Assembly: GCA_039621445.1 (NCBI GenBank)
Contig: CP154955.1
Span: 24,142,064-24,206,063 of the forward strand
Direction of reading: 5' to 3'
DNA: 64,000 nt
DNA from: Euglena gracilis
Taxonomy: Eukaryota; Euglenida; Euglenophyceae; Euglenales
Shown piece by piece: positions 31,632 through 40,707 of the stretch. Positions within the stretch are counted from its first letter, which is position 1; every line of letters begins with the position of its first letter. A program made the position numbers and the translations under genes. The notes below the pieces were generated by a model. It ran no database searches. It was not told the DNA's origin and was given only the letters and a program-made list of their open reading frames with translations.

Positions 31632-33061
31632 CAAGGTTCGGCAAATTTCGAAATTTTAGGAATATTTCATTTCAATTGAAAAATTCGAAAAATTCGAATT
31701 TTTCGAAAATTTCAAAATTCGCGGAACGCGAATCTGGGTATTCCTAATTCATCAGAAATTGCTTTTTGTGAACCGTGCACAACTCTAAGATGCCAGCGGG
31801 ATGCAGGAGCATATGGTGAATTTGCCAATTCTTTCAGTGAATGTACATTTTTCTCTGTTGCAGATCTCACGGCAAGAAATTACTCAAGTCTATCACGCTT
31901 GAAATGAACTTATTGGAAGGAGGTTGGTAATCTGGACCTGAGCATGTCCCTGCTAAACTGCTCAGTTTGTATCACGGCCAATAACGTTTGTTTTCTGGTT
32001 CCTGTTGCTGTTCCTGTTTGCTTTTCAATGGCAAAGAACTGGCCAGTTTTGGGCCAGATTTGGTGGCCAGTTTTCGGCCATATGTGCTGGCCAGTTTTGG
32101 GCAGAAGTGCTGGCCAGTTTTGGGCCACATGCTGGCCAGTTTCGGGCCAGATTGGTGGCCAGTTTTGGGCCACAGTTTTGGGCAGAAGTGCTGGCCAGTT
32201 TTGGGCCACATGCTGGCCAGTTTCGGGCCAGATTGGTGGCCAGTTTTGGGCAGAAGTGCTGGCCAGTTTTGGGCCACATGCTGGCCAGTTTCGGGCCAGA
32301 TTGGTGGCCAGTTTTGGGCCACAGTTTTGGGCAGAAGTGCTGGCCAGTTTTGGGCCACATGCTGGCCGGTTTTGGGCCAGATTGGTGGCCAGTTTTGGGC
32401 AGAAGTGCTGGCCAGTTTTGGGCCACACGTGCTGGCCACTTTTGGGCAGGCTGGCCAGTTTTGGGCCACATGCTGGCCAGTTTTGGGGCACATGCTGGCA
32501 GCTTTGGGCCAGATATAGAGAATGTTGGCGTACGGGCCAAATTTTCCCGGCCCTTTTTTGAAAATCCTGCCTCAAAAATTTCAAAATCACCCTTTTTTCC
32601 ATCATCTTGCAAACAAAACCTGCCAATTTTTTCTGGCTGTTTTCAGGTTTGGCACCAATTTTTTCGGCTTTAAGTCCCCCCCCCCGGTGCGGGTGGGGTT
32701 GTCTGGGGGACGGGGTTGGTTTTTTGTTCATTTCATCGGCAGGGTTTCTGCCGAGTAAAGGTGGACTTCTGCAGCAGCCGGGGGGCCGGCAACAAAAAAT
32801 ATTTTTTTTGTCACCGACGGGAAATTCCCCAGACGGAAGGCAAAATTCATCTGAATTACCTCTGAATGGTGTTTTTCTTTCCTCGAGTACCTTGAAAATG
32901 CCGTTATCCTTGGAAGGACTTTGGCCGGCGGCGAAAAAAACACACCCCTGTTGCAGTGCTTCACCCTGTGGCATTTTTGGAAATTTTCCTCACGAAAAAT
33001 TCGAATAATTCAACCTTGAAAAATTCGAATTATTCGAAGCGGAAAAATACGCCGAACCCTG
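31632..33061. mobile_element. Non-autonomous hAT-like element with internal tandem array
   Basis: An 8-bp duplication ACCAAGGG flanks it (31,624-31,631; 33,062-33,069). Termini are CAAGGTTCGGC and GCCGAACCCTG, fitting the hAT consensus (CA...TG ends, 8-bp duplication). Subterminal AT-rich inverted repeats contain TTCGAA/AAATTCGAA. No transposase ORF is present; the long frames inside come from the tandem repeat at 32,038-32,515. Confidence 0.75.
32038..32515. repeat. TGGCCAGTTTTGGGCC tandem array, array 1
   Basis: Units of about 22-28 bp (tggccagttttgggccacatgc, tggccagtttcgggccagattgg) in higher-order groups of about 60-120 bp. All three plus-strand frames are open because of the repeat. 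A related array lies at 63,130-63,405. Confidence 0.9.
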
Positions 33062-33180
33062 ACCAAGGGAAAAAAGGTTCAGCCAAGCCGCTTGCAAGGG
33101 TCTCCATACTTGGCAATTTTGTCTTCCTCCGTCGGTGGTGCCAATTGTCCACTTAAGGCTGTGTTTATAGCAACATGGCT

Positions 33181-33288
33181 TTGGTCAAAGTCTGTGTTTC
33201 TAAACACAGACTTTGACGTGCCGAAGTCCGTGTTTAGAAACACAGACTTTGACCTAAGTCTGTGTTTCTAAACACGGACTCCGACCAA
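33181..33288. repeat. Cluster of nested palindromes, family P2
   Basis: Three alternating copies of the self-complementary word AGTCTGTGTTTCTAAACACA and its reverse, bounded by TTGGTC and GACCAA. Same architecture as P1 at 15,795 but a different sequence. Confidence 0.85.
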
Positions 33289-33349
33289 GAAAACTGTGTT
33301 CACAGTATTTGGACCCTGAAACATCCCAATGATGCAGAAATAAAGGACT

Positions 33350-33895
33350 TTAGGGGGGGGGTCAATTTTTGGGCTTTGGCGCCTTCGGCGCCAAGAGAAA
33401 ATGGCCACTTTGAGGGGAGGGGGACAAATTTGCCAAAACGGCCATTGTGAGGGAGGGGACACTTTGGGGGGGGGGGCAATTTTTGGGCTTTGGCGCCTTC
33501 GGCGCCAAGAGAAAATGGCCCCTTTGAGGGGGGGGGGGGAACAAATTTGCCAAAACGGCCATTGTGAGGGAGGGGACACTTGGGGGGGGGTCATTTTTTG
33601 GGCTTTGGCGCCTTCGGCGCCAAGGCCACTTTGAGGGGGGGGGACAAATTTGCCAAAACGGCCATTGTGAGGGAGGGGACATTTGGGGGAGTCAATTTTT
33701 GGGCTTATGCGCCAAGAGAAAATGACCACTTTGGGGGGGGGGAACAAATTTACCAAAACGGCAGGGAGGGGACACTTTGGAGGTCAATTTTTGGGCTTAG
33801 GCTCATTTGGTGCCAAGAGGAAATGACCACTTTGAGGGGGGGGGGATTTGCCAAAATTTTTGACCACTCTGAGGGGGGCACTTTGAGGGGGGGGT
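33350..33895. repeat. Tandem array, unit about 110-120 bp
   Basis: Four to five units of 'gtcaatttttgggctttggcgcc...aaaatggccactttgag...aaatttgccaaaacggccattgtgagggaggggacacttt'. Most units keep the perfect hairpin GGCGCCTTCGGCGCC. Confidence 0.9.
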
Positions 33896-33899
33896 TCTG

Positions 33900-34470
33900 T
33901 CCTATTAGCCTAGAGGGTGGCTTAAGGTTAGGTTAGGTAACATATGCTCATCAACTTTTGGGAGCTACCAAAGAACTCTTGGATCGTGGGTGCAGCGCCC
34001 AGAGTAACGTTGTAAAGTGAAGCACGCAAAATGGGGTATGCAAAAGGAAAGGAGACGATGTAATCTTGTGTCGTCTTTCACATATGTTCCCATGTTTAAC
34101 GGTAATGTTACCACTATTTCGAAAGGATTCTAGTTCGGAAGACCACAGACGGTGGCCAAAAGCTACCCGGCGGCCACATATCCTTATTCTGAGGTTTCCG
34201 GCCGTTCCGGAGCTGTGCAGCGGATCCTAATTCAGCTTCGCTTTGTCCCAAAAATCTGGCGTCCTTCTTCTCCATCCTCCTTCTCCCCCTGAACACTCAA
34301 ATCCAGTAGGCTGTGCCACTGGTCGGTGGATTCGGTTCGCCCCACCACCGCTGTTCCATTGGTGTGAGAGTCCCCCCCCCCAAAAAAAAGGAGGAGGAGG
34401 TCTGGCTGGCCGCGATGGGAAACTAGCAGGAAAAAAAGCCCCGCGATCCGGGCAAGTCCTGATTCAGGGT
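33900..34470. other. Non-coding flank of R2-like element 2
   Basis: No gene seen. 'ggaggaggaggtctggctgg' near 34,389-34,408 recurs at 63,957-63,977. Confidence 0.5.
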
Positions 34471-34479
34471 GTGTTCTGC
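34471..34479. repeat. Left target-site duplication of R2-like element 2
   Basis: GTGTTCTGC, identical to 62,800-62,808 immediately after the poly-A tail. Confidence 0.8.
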
Positions 34480-35684
34480 CAAGAACTGGCACACCTGGTG
34501 AGGGAGGTGGCGGTCCCAGTGCCGAAGTGGGAGGCGCTCCACCATCTCATGTGCTTCCCAAAGCTGGTCTTGCGTTCATCAGGCCGGGGTGGGAGCAAGC
34601 ACCAGCGGCAGGCAGCACATGACATGGACCGGCGACTGCGCCTCTTTCAACAAGGCCAGCTGGGAACACTGTGGGCTGAGGCGAAAGCGCATGCACAACG
34701 AACCCCATTGGATCAACCGGCACGCACAAGGGCACAGGCAAAGCGGGAGGAGGAAGGGGAAATGCCACCATCCCAGGTCGGGAAGATCAGGGCGCTGGTG
34801 GAGGAAGGCGCACTGTCCAAGGCCGCCAAGCTGCTGGCATCAGATGGGCTTGTCAACTCGCAGGAACCAGGTGTGGAAGCCGCACTGAGGGACCTGCATC
34901 CCCCGGCGCAACCACACCTGGTGCCTGCGGGAGATTTGCCCAACTCGATAACCAACAGTCTGGTGAACGAGGGCATGGATGCAGAGGAGCGCGATGAGCA
35001 GTGGTCCAAGCGGGCCTGGGCTGCCGTCGTTTCCTTCCCCCCGGGGTCTGCAGGCGGACCATCCGGGTTGCGCCCAATCCACCTCAGTCAGTGTTGCCGA
35101 AAGCTGGGGCCAGGGGGGCCCCTGGTCCAAGCACTAGGCAAGCTTGCCGCGACGGCCCTCACCACAGCATTCCCGGAGAGTGTGAGAGAAGTGCTATGCG
35201 CCTCCACGCTCATCCCCCTCCGCAAGAAGGATGGAGGGGTGCGCCCCATTGCCGTCGGGGACACACTCCGGCGAGTAGTGGGGAAGTGTCTCCTCCATTC
35301 AGAGGCGGTGAAGGTGGAGTTGAACGCCCTGCAGCCGCGACAGTGCGGGGTGGGAGTGCGCAATGCCGCCGAAATGGTGGGCATGGGCTTGCAACGCTAC
35401 GTCCAGTCAAGCCACCTCCAGGGGGACAATGACTACGTGGTGTTGCAGGTGGACGTGCGCAATGCCTTCAACTCCATCAGCAGGGATGCAATGCTCCGAG
35501 GGTGCTTGGCCAAGGTGCCCACAACGTACAACTGGTTGCGCTTTTGCTACAGTGGACCAAGTCCGCTGTTCTGCCAAGGGCGCTTCTTGTGTACAAGCCA
35601 GATTGGAGTGCACCAAGGCGACGCATGCGGGCCCTTGGGCTTTGCACTGGGCTTGGACTACGCCCTCGACCGACCTGGCGTGGG
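34480..35684 (+). CDS. R2-like element 2 RT, motifs A and B
   Basis: Begins in QELAHLVREVAVPVPKWEAL, matching element 1 from residue 246. It includes LIPLRKKDGGVRPIAVGD, LQVDVRNAFNSIS and GVHQGDACGPLGFALG. The open frame upstream to 34,243 is chance readthrough into flanking DNA. At about 35,684 sequence corresponding to a few codons is missing and the frame changes, ending at 35,703. Confidence 0.8.
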
Positions 35685-36132
35685 AGCCTTGGTACCTCGA
35701 TGATGGACACATCGTGGGAAAACCATCAGTGGTGCTCGCCCGCCTCCACGACCTCAACACGGTCCTCGAGGGGGCGGGCCTGCACCTGAACCTGGCCAAG
35801 TGCAAGTTATGGGGACCTGGGATGCAAAGGATCGATCAGGCCGGGCCACAATACCCTGACGGTTTGGCAGAAGACCACTTGGGGCGACAAGTGCCCGTGA
35901 TTCCCTTCGGAGGACCGAAGGGCATCACGACGCTGGGCGTCCCAATCGATGCTCCAATGGAGCAAGGAGCAGCCGAAGAAGACACGACAAGAGCACCACA
36001 ATGCCAAGCCGTTTGGGAAGAAACAGTGGGCAACGCGAACCTGCTCCTGGAACGGCTCAGGGGATACCCAGAGGGGCAAGTGCGGCACGCACTCTTGCGG
36101 TATTGCCTCGACGGATGCCGGGTGGTGCACCT
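35685..36132 (+). pseudogene. R2-like element 2 RT motif C, frameshifted
   Basis: DLAWEPWYLDDGHIVGKP (YLDD at 35,693-35,704) through LLRYCLDGCRVVHL, in a frame different from the upstream part. The frame enters the LTR of element A at 36,133. Confidence 0.8.
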
Positions 36133-36445
36133 GTGTACCAGGCGTATGCTTCTGTCCCCTTCCGTTGAGGAAGTTAGGATGGAAGCAGATCCTATTAGGA
36201 TCTCCTAATGGGTGCCCCTTCTCTCTCCACAGGTGGTATTCTTCTTATACCTTTTCCTTCCTTTCCATCGGACCGGACTTGGTTATCCAGTCCGTCCTCC
36301 CTGCATTGCTCCGTGCTTTGCTTCTTGGGAAGTGGGAAAAGGGTTTTCACTGTTACTCTGATTTTCAGTTCCCAAGTAGGTGCGCCAAGGCGAAAGCGAA
36401 GGCTTTTGGGAATTGGGAAAGGGTAATTGGGAATCAGACGTACAC
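36133..36445 (+). repeat. 5' LTR of element A
   Basis: 313 bp, 6-bp inverted ends GTGTAC/GTACAC. It differs from the 3' LTR at two positions, one near 36,237 (T/C) and one near 36,425 (T/G). By the usual logic of LTR identity at insertion, this implies a fairly recent insertion. Confidence 0.9.
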
Positions 36446-36446
36446 T

Positions 36447-36535
36447 TGGTAGCAGATTGGTTACGATCCTATACACATACTTCACAGAAAGAAAGGCTAC
36501 CAGGTATTACACTTGGTAGCAGATTGGTTCGATCC
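36447..36535 (+). promoter_or_regulatory. Primer-binding site, tandemly duplicated
   Basis: TGGTAGCAGATTGGTT(A)CGATCC starts one base after the LTR (36,447) and again at 36,514-36,535. Its complement ends in ...TCTGCTACCA and contains GGATCGAA, the 3' end and A54 T-loop pattern of eukaryotic initiator tRNA-Met. The duplication (unit about 67 bp) is unusual. The second copy fits the tRNA better (no extra A). Confidence 0.7.
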
Positions 36536-36727
36536 TACGCTGACTGGCAGCGGAGAGCCCCTGCATCGTTATTACACGGTCGCAGCGTCAGCTCCCGGCT
36601 TCTAGTCAACGTCTAAGCAGACGAGCAGGCTCCGGAAGGCTCTGTACGGTATTACCCGTTACAGCCCCTCTGGTGCCAGCACAACTGCTTAGTTTTGTGG
36701 GTTTTTGCTGTTTTTGTCGTCAGAGAG

Positions 36728-37550
36728 ATGCAAAGCACAGGCCCCAACCATCAATTCAACTATGCCTTATTACAGGCATCATTGCAAGACATTGACCAAG
36801 AAACTGGGGATTGGAAGCTTTTATGTGAAAGTGCTTCCAGTTCCCACGCCGATGAGGCACAATTGTTTCAATTGTCACAATTGCAACACTTGTCATCATT
36901 GACAGTGGTCGGCGATGAGCCCTCCACTTCATTGGCTTCAGAGGCTAATGCGGCCTCTTCCGCACTCACCTTGCCACAACGGGGGTATTCGCCTCTGTCT
37001 GCGGCAACGGTGCAGCTGCGCACACCGGAGGGACCCGTGGTGATTCCGCCACCGGGCTTCTCTGGTGATGGTGGGTTGGAGACCCCGTGTTTCTTTCAAC
37101 CACCACCCGCTCTTCCACCGGCAAGCCCTTACAGAGCTTTGCCACCACCCCCCGATATCGGGTGCTATCCCGCACTACCTTGGCAACCGGAGACTCGCCT
37201 CGTGGTGCCGGAATTCTCCGGTACATCCCAACCCATGGATGACTATGGGAAGGGCACTGGTGAGCTCCTCACTGCTGAGGATGTGCAGGATATTGTTGCT
37301 CGGCTTCCAGGGGATCACCCCCTTGTGAGGCAGTTCAACCATGTGCAACAATGCGTTGCAGAGTGTGCAACCGCATTGAACAAAGTGCTTCAGTTTGATG
37401 AGGACAACCAGAAACATGTCTTCACCAAGCTGGAACACTGCTGGAATTACTTGCAGGAAGTTGGCAGATATTGCCAGAGGAATTTCGAAAGTGCGGGTAT
37501 TGACCTTGCAAACTTTCGGGAAACCTTTGACAGAATAGTGAATGCATGCA
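36728..37550 (+). CDS. Element A gag, N-terminal part
   Basis: ATG at 36,728 opens the frame 283 bp after the LTR. The product begins MQSTGPNHQFNYALLQ and has a Pro-rich middle (VVIPPPGFSGDGGLETP) and a helical region around LTAEDVQDIVARLPGDHPLV. At about 37,545 (a GCATGCATG repeat) the coding signal moves to the next frame, which continues the helical gag. A 4-bp duplication would explain this. The original frame runs on without homology to 37,933. Confidence 0.65.
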
Positions 37551-40500
37551 TGAAGCGGAAACGCGGAATGACTCCAAGTTTCTGCACTTGCATGGCTCAC
37601 TACAACAGTTATCGGGACAAATGGAGTCCTGTTCATCTGCGTTGTTGCATTTGCAACAACAGTTGCATGCACGAGATTCCTCGTCTGCAACATCCAGCAG
37701 TGGTGGATTTGTGTCTATGGACCATTTCACCACATTGTCCGCAACTTTCCATGAATCGCAACACCGCATTATGCAGTTGTGCGATGAAACGGAAAAGTTT
37801 CGGCAATTCCAGTCACAAGCCAACGAGAATTTTGCTCCCCACACGTATGTGCGGCAGTTGGAGGAGCGACTTTCCCGTTTGGAGCAGAAAACCTGCTATT
37901 GTGACGCGAATCGGGTTGGATTATCCAATCTGAGCGCGAAAGTCGCGGAAATGGCACAACGGCAGGATTCCCTGCAGTTGCAGTTGCAATCCGACATTGG
38001 CGGGATTAACTCGGCCATTGCGGGTTTGCAACAAAGCTATTCCGCACTTTCCCACCGAGTTCCGGACATTAGCGGCATTCAGACTGCTATTGGGGAACTC
38101 CAGACCCGATATGCATCGGTGTCTACCAAAGTAACGGAAATGCAGTCTCTACCTGCAGGTTCCAGTTCTCGGATTACAGAGAACCCTGATTTCCAGGCAT
38201 TTTATGACAAAATGCTCACTAACAATCAGGAAACCTTGCAAGATTTCTGCAACAGCCTATTACGGCTTGAGGAATCGGTGAATCGGAATGCCCGATCCAC
38301 GCAAAGTGAGATTACCAGGTTGGATGAGCGAATTTCCGCGTTGTTGGATCACCCACAACCTGGAAATTTGCCCATGGGTACCACAACCGTGTTGTCGGAT
38401 AACCCTGCACCGGTTGCACCCACCACCACACCAACCAAGGTGACATCACCTTTGCAGATTCTCTCAAATGCTGTAAAAGCATTAATGGGACAACTCCAAA
38501 CATTGGATAAGTCTCACGGGAAACTTGTCCAAGATGTTACCGGAATTTCCGAAAGGATTCCGCACTTGGATGACTTTTCCCGTTACCGCAAGCGTATTCG
38601 CGCTTTGGAGGATGAAGTTGACCGTATTTGCGGCCAACTCCAACTCGTTGAGCATTTGGAGCAAAGTGTGCATGACTTGTCTGTGGGTTTGGATAATGTG
38701 TCCAACCAACAGCGGGTTTCACACCGCAATTCGGCAGTATGCATTGCCGAAGATGCGCCAAATGTTCCAGAGTCGCGTTTTCATAACCCGGCTCTGGGTG
38801 CAAATGCACCACCACCACCCGTGTCCCGAGTGTCACAATCCGCGATTCCGCGAATTGTGCCACCATTGGCCTTGTCCACAACCCAAACCCAGTTTTCGGA
38901 TGAATCTCCCATTACGGGAACCGAATTTGCGGAAAACACGGCGATTCCGCCAAGTCTCCACCAAGAAATCCATCATTCCATGCTTGTGCGTGGAATGAGC
39001 CAAACCCGTACACCGGGAGTGGGTCACATGTTGCATGCGCGACATACCCCCACACCGGAGTGTCCCCCTATTACGGGTGACCAACAGGGTTTGCGACCGG
39101 ATTTCCGGTACCAGGATTCACCTTCACCAGAAATTTCGCGATTCCGACAAGAATCCGGAAAGGATACGCTTGGTGCTCGAGCGTACCCGGGCCCGAATCC
39201 ACGGAATACCACCGAGGGCCAACGGGTTTTTCAGAAAGACTTCAAGGGCACCATCGCAATCGCGAATAAGGTGAAACCCCAATGGGATGGTGATCCAACC
39301 ACATGGAGACAGTTTTTCCGGGACTGGGAGTACTACTGGGCATTGAAAGGGCCAACCCAGGACACAAACCCGGAGGTGATCAAGATGGAATTCATCGATT
39401 GCCTCCCTAGGGATGAGAAGGAGCGCGCGCGACAACTCGTCATTCGCTACCGCGTTTCCTTTGATGACCTGGTGGAGCAATACGCTTCCACCAGTTCAAG
39501 TTTGGTCGCTAGGATTACCCTGGAGACCAAGTGGCGGCAATGCGCCCCACCCGATCGCAAATGGAAGTCCATTGACCTTTGGTATGCCAAATGGTTAGGA
39601 CTTGCTGCTGAAGTGGATGAACTCAGTGAAAAGCAAATGCGCGAACAGTTTGACGCTGTTCTCATGCATTTCACGCCTAGCCTCATCAAGGATATCCATC
39701 GTGAGGAGTTGGCGGGTAATGCAATGACTCTTGACCAACGCTGGAATTATGTTTCCAAGCAACTGAAGCTATCACAGCTTCTTGGTCAGACTCAATCCGC
39801 ATATACCGCACACCCAACCGCTGGATTACCGGCTGGTTCGGTGAACGCATTGCAAAAATCACCGGTTTCACCCACTTCACCAACCACGGGATCGAAAACG
39901 CGATACCCGCGTTCTTCGGACCAAGCCACGGATAAAGTGTGCTTTTTGTGCAACAAATCGGGACATATGTCTCGGGAATGTCCTAATCCTGAAGCGCGTA
40001 AGCGTATTCAGAGTCCGCGGGGCTCGACCTCATCACGAGGTTCGAGTTCCTCCGCGTTTTCACGCCAATCGGGCAATTCACGGTCATCGGGTCCCCGTTC
40101 CGGCGGTATTAGCCCCCGGATCCCGTTCCGCGATGAGCGGAAACACGGTACCCCTCGGGGTAGGTCACCCGGTGCCCCGGCCAAGAAGCGTGATTCTCAT
40201 CGCGAGACATCGCGATCGCGTTCGCGAAGCGGATCATCCTCTTCGCGATCCTCATCGGGAAAACCCCGATACACCGGTCATGGTCGACGGGATATCCGGT
40301 CACCACGACGGTTTGACGGGAAATCGGGAAACCGATCCCCCCGTTACCCAGATTCGCGACACAAATCTCGGTGTTCGCTTTGTGGATCGAGTGATCACCA
40401 CTCATCCAAATGTCCGCGTTCTCGTTCTCCCCGCCCTGGCCAACGTCATCGCGGTATGAATCGCGGTGACAAGGGTCACTCCTCCAACCGCCATAAAGTC

Positions 40501-40671
40501 GGTTTCAAGATATCTTGTTTGGAGGATGACACCCCGGCTTCGGGCAGGGAGGGGGATGAGACCACGGATACCGATTTCGACGAGGCCCGCATGGCGGTGC
40601 GCACGTTGAAATCCGTTTATACCTCTAAAAGGCCCATAGCCGGCTATTCGGCCGGTTCGGACCTGGAGTAG
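37546..40671 (+). CDS. Element A gag, main part with two zinc knuckles
   Basis: 1,041 codons. Coiled-coil-rich N-terminal half (HLHGSLQQLSGQMESCSSAL; RQLEERLSRLEQK). A retrotransposon gag capsid-like domain follows around WDGDPTTWRQFFRDWEYYW to LHREEL-type helices. Two CCHC knuckles, CFLCNKSGHMSREC and CSLCGSSDHHSSKC, flank an Arg/Ser-rich segment. The protein would form the particle and bind genomic RNA. The frame ends at TAG 40,669-40,671, but the same frame continues open into the protease, as in gag-pol readthrough elements. Confidence 0.85.
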   Translation: MHEAETRNDSKFLHLHGSLQQLSGQMESCSSALLHLQQQLHARDSSSATSSSGGFVSMDHFTTLSATFHESQHRIMQLCDETEKFRQFQSQANENFAPHTYVRQLEERLSRLEQKTCYCDANRVGLSNLSAKVAEMAQRQDSLQLQLQSDIGGINSAIAGLQQSYSALSHRVPDISGIQTAIGELQTRYASVSTKVTEMQSLPAGSSSRITENPDFQAFYDKMLTNNQETLQDFCNSLLRLEESVNRNARSTQSEITRLDERISALLDHPQPGNLPMGTTTVLSDNPAPVAPTTTPTKVTSPLQILSNAVKALMGQLQTLDKSHGKLVQDVTGISERIPHLDDFSRYRKRIRALEDEVDRICGQLQLVEHLEQSVHDLSVGLDNVSNQQRVSHRNSAVCIAEDAPNVPESRFHNPALGANAPPPPVSRVSQSAIPRIVPPLALSTTQTQFSDESPITGTEFAENTAIPPSLHQEIHHSMLVRGMSQTRTPGVGHMLHARHTPTPECPPITGDQQGLRPDFRYQDSPSPEISRFRQESGKDTLGARAYPGPNPRNTTEGQRVFQKDFKGTIAIANKVKPQWDGDPTTWRQFFRDWEYYWALKGPTQDTNPEVIKMEFIDCLPRDEKERARQLVIRYRVSFDDLVEQYASTSSSLVARITLETKWRQCAPPDRKWKSIDLWYAKWLGLAAEVDELSEKQMREQFDAVLMHFTPSLIKDIHREELAGNAMTLDQRWNYVSKQLKLSQLLGQTQSAYTAHPTAGLPAGSVNALQKSPVSPTSPTTGSKTRYPRSSDQATDKVCFLCNKSGHMSRECPNPEARKRIQSPRGSTSSRGSSSSAFSRQSGNSRSSGPRSGGISPRIPFRDERKHGTPRGRSPGAPAKKRDSHRETSRSRSRSGSSSSRSSSGKPRYTGHGRRDIRSPRRFDGKSGNRSPRYPDSRHKSRCSLCGSSDHHSSKCPRSRSPRPGQRHRGMNRGDKGHSSNRHKVGFKISCLEDDTPASGREGDETTDTDFDEARMAVRTLKSVYTSKRPIAGYSAGSDLE

Positions 40672-40707
40672 GGGAGCCCGAGGTCCGAGGGCACGGACCT
40701 CTGGGCT
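40669..40707 (+). promoter_or_regulatory. Probable programmed UAG readthrough signal between gag and pol
   Basis: TAG is followed by GGG and then a hairpin. The 5' arm is 40,675-40,687, the 6-nt loop 40,688-40,693 and the 3' arm 40,694-40,707, giving 13 base pairs with one bulged T at 40,702. The inner perfect 8-bp stem starts 8 nt after the stop. The downstream pol frame is in phase. Gammaretroviruses use a UAG-G plus structured RNA 8 nt downstream for gag-pol; this is inferred by analogy. Confidence 0.65.

Noticed and set aside
31910-32974. Repetitive 350-residue minus-strand ORF and plus-strand counterparts
   Set aside because: All frames are open because the tandem unit contains no stop; the two arrays differ in unit order, and there is no conserved protein.
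34243-34479. N-terminal extension of R2-like element 2
   Set aside because: Homology to element 1 starts only after the target duplication at 34,471-34,479; the upstream frame is flanking DNA.
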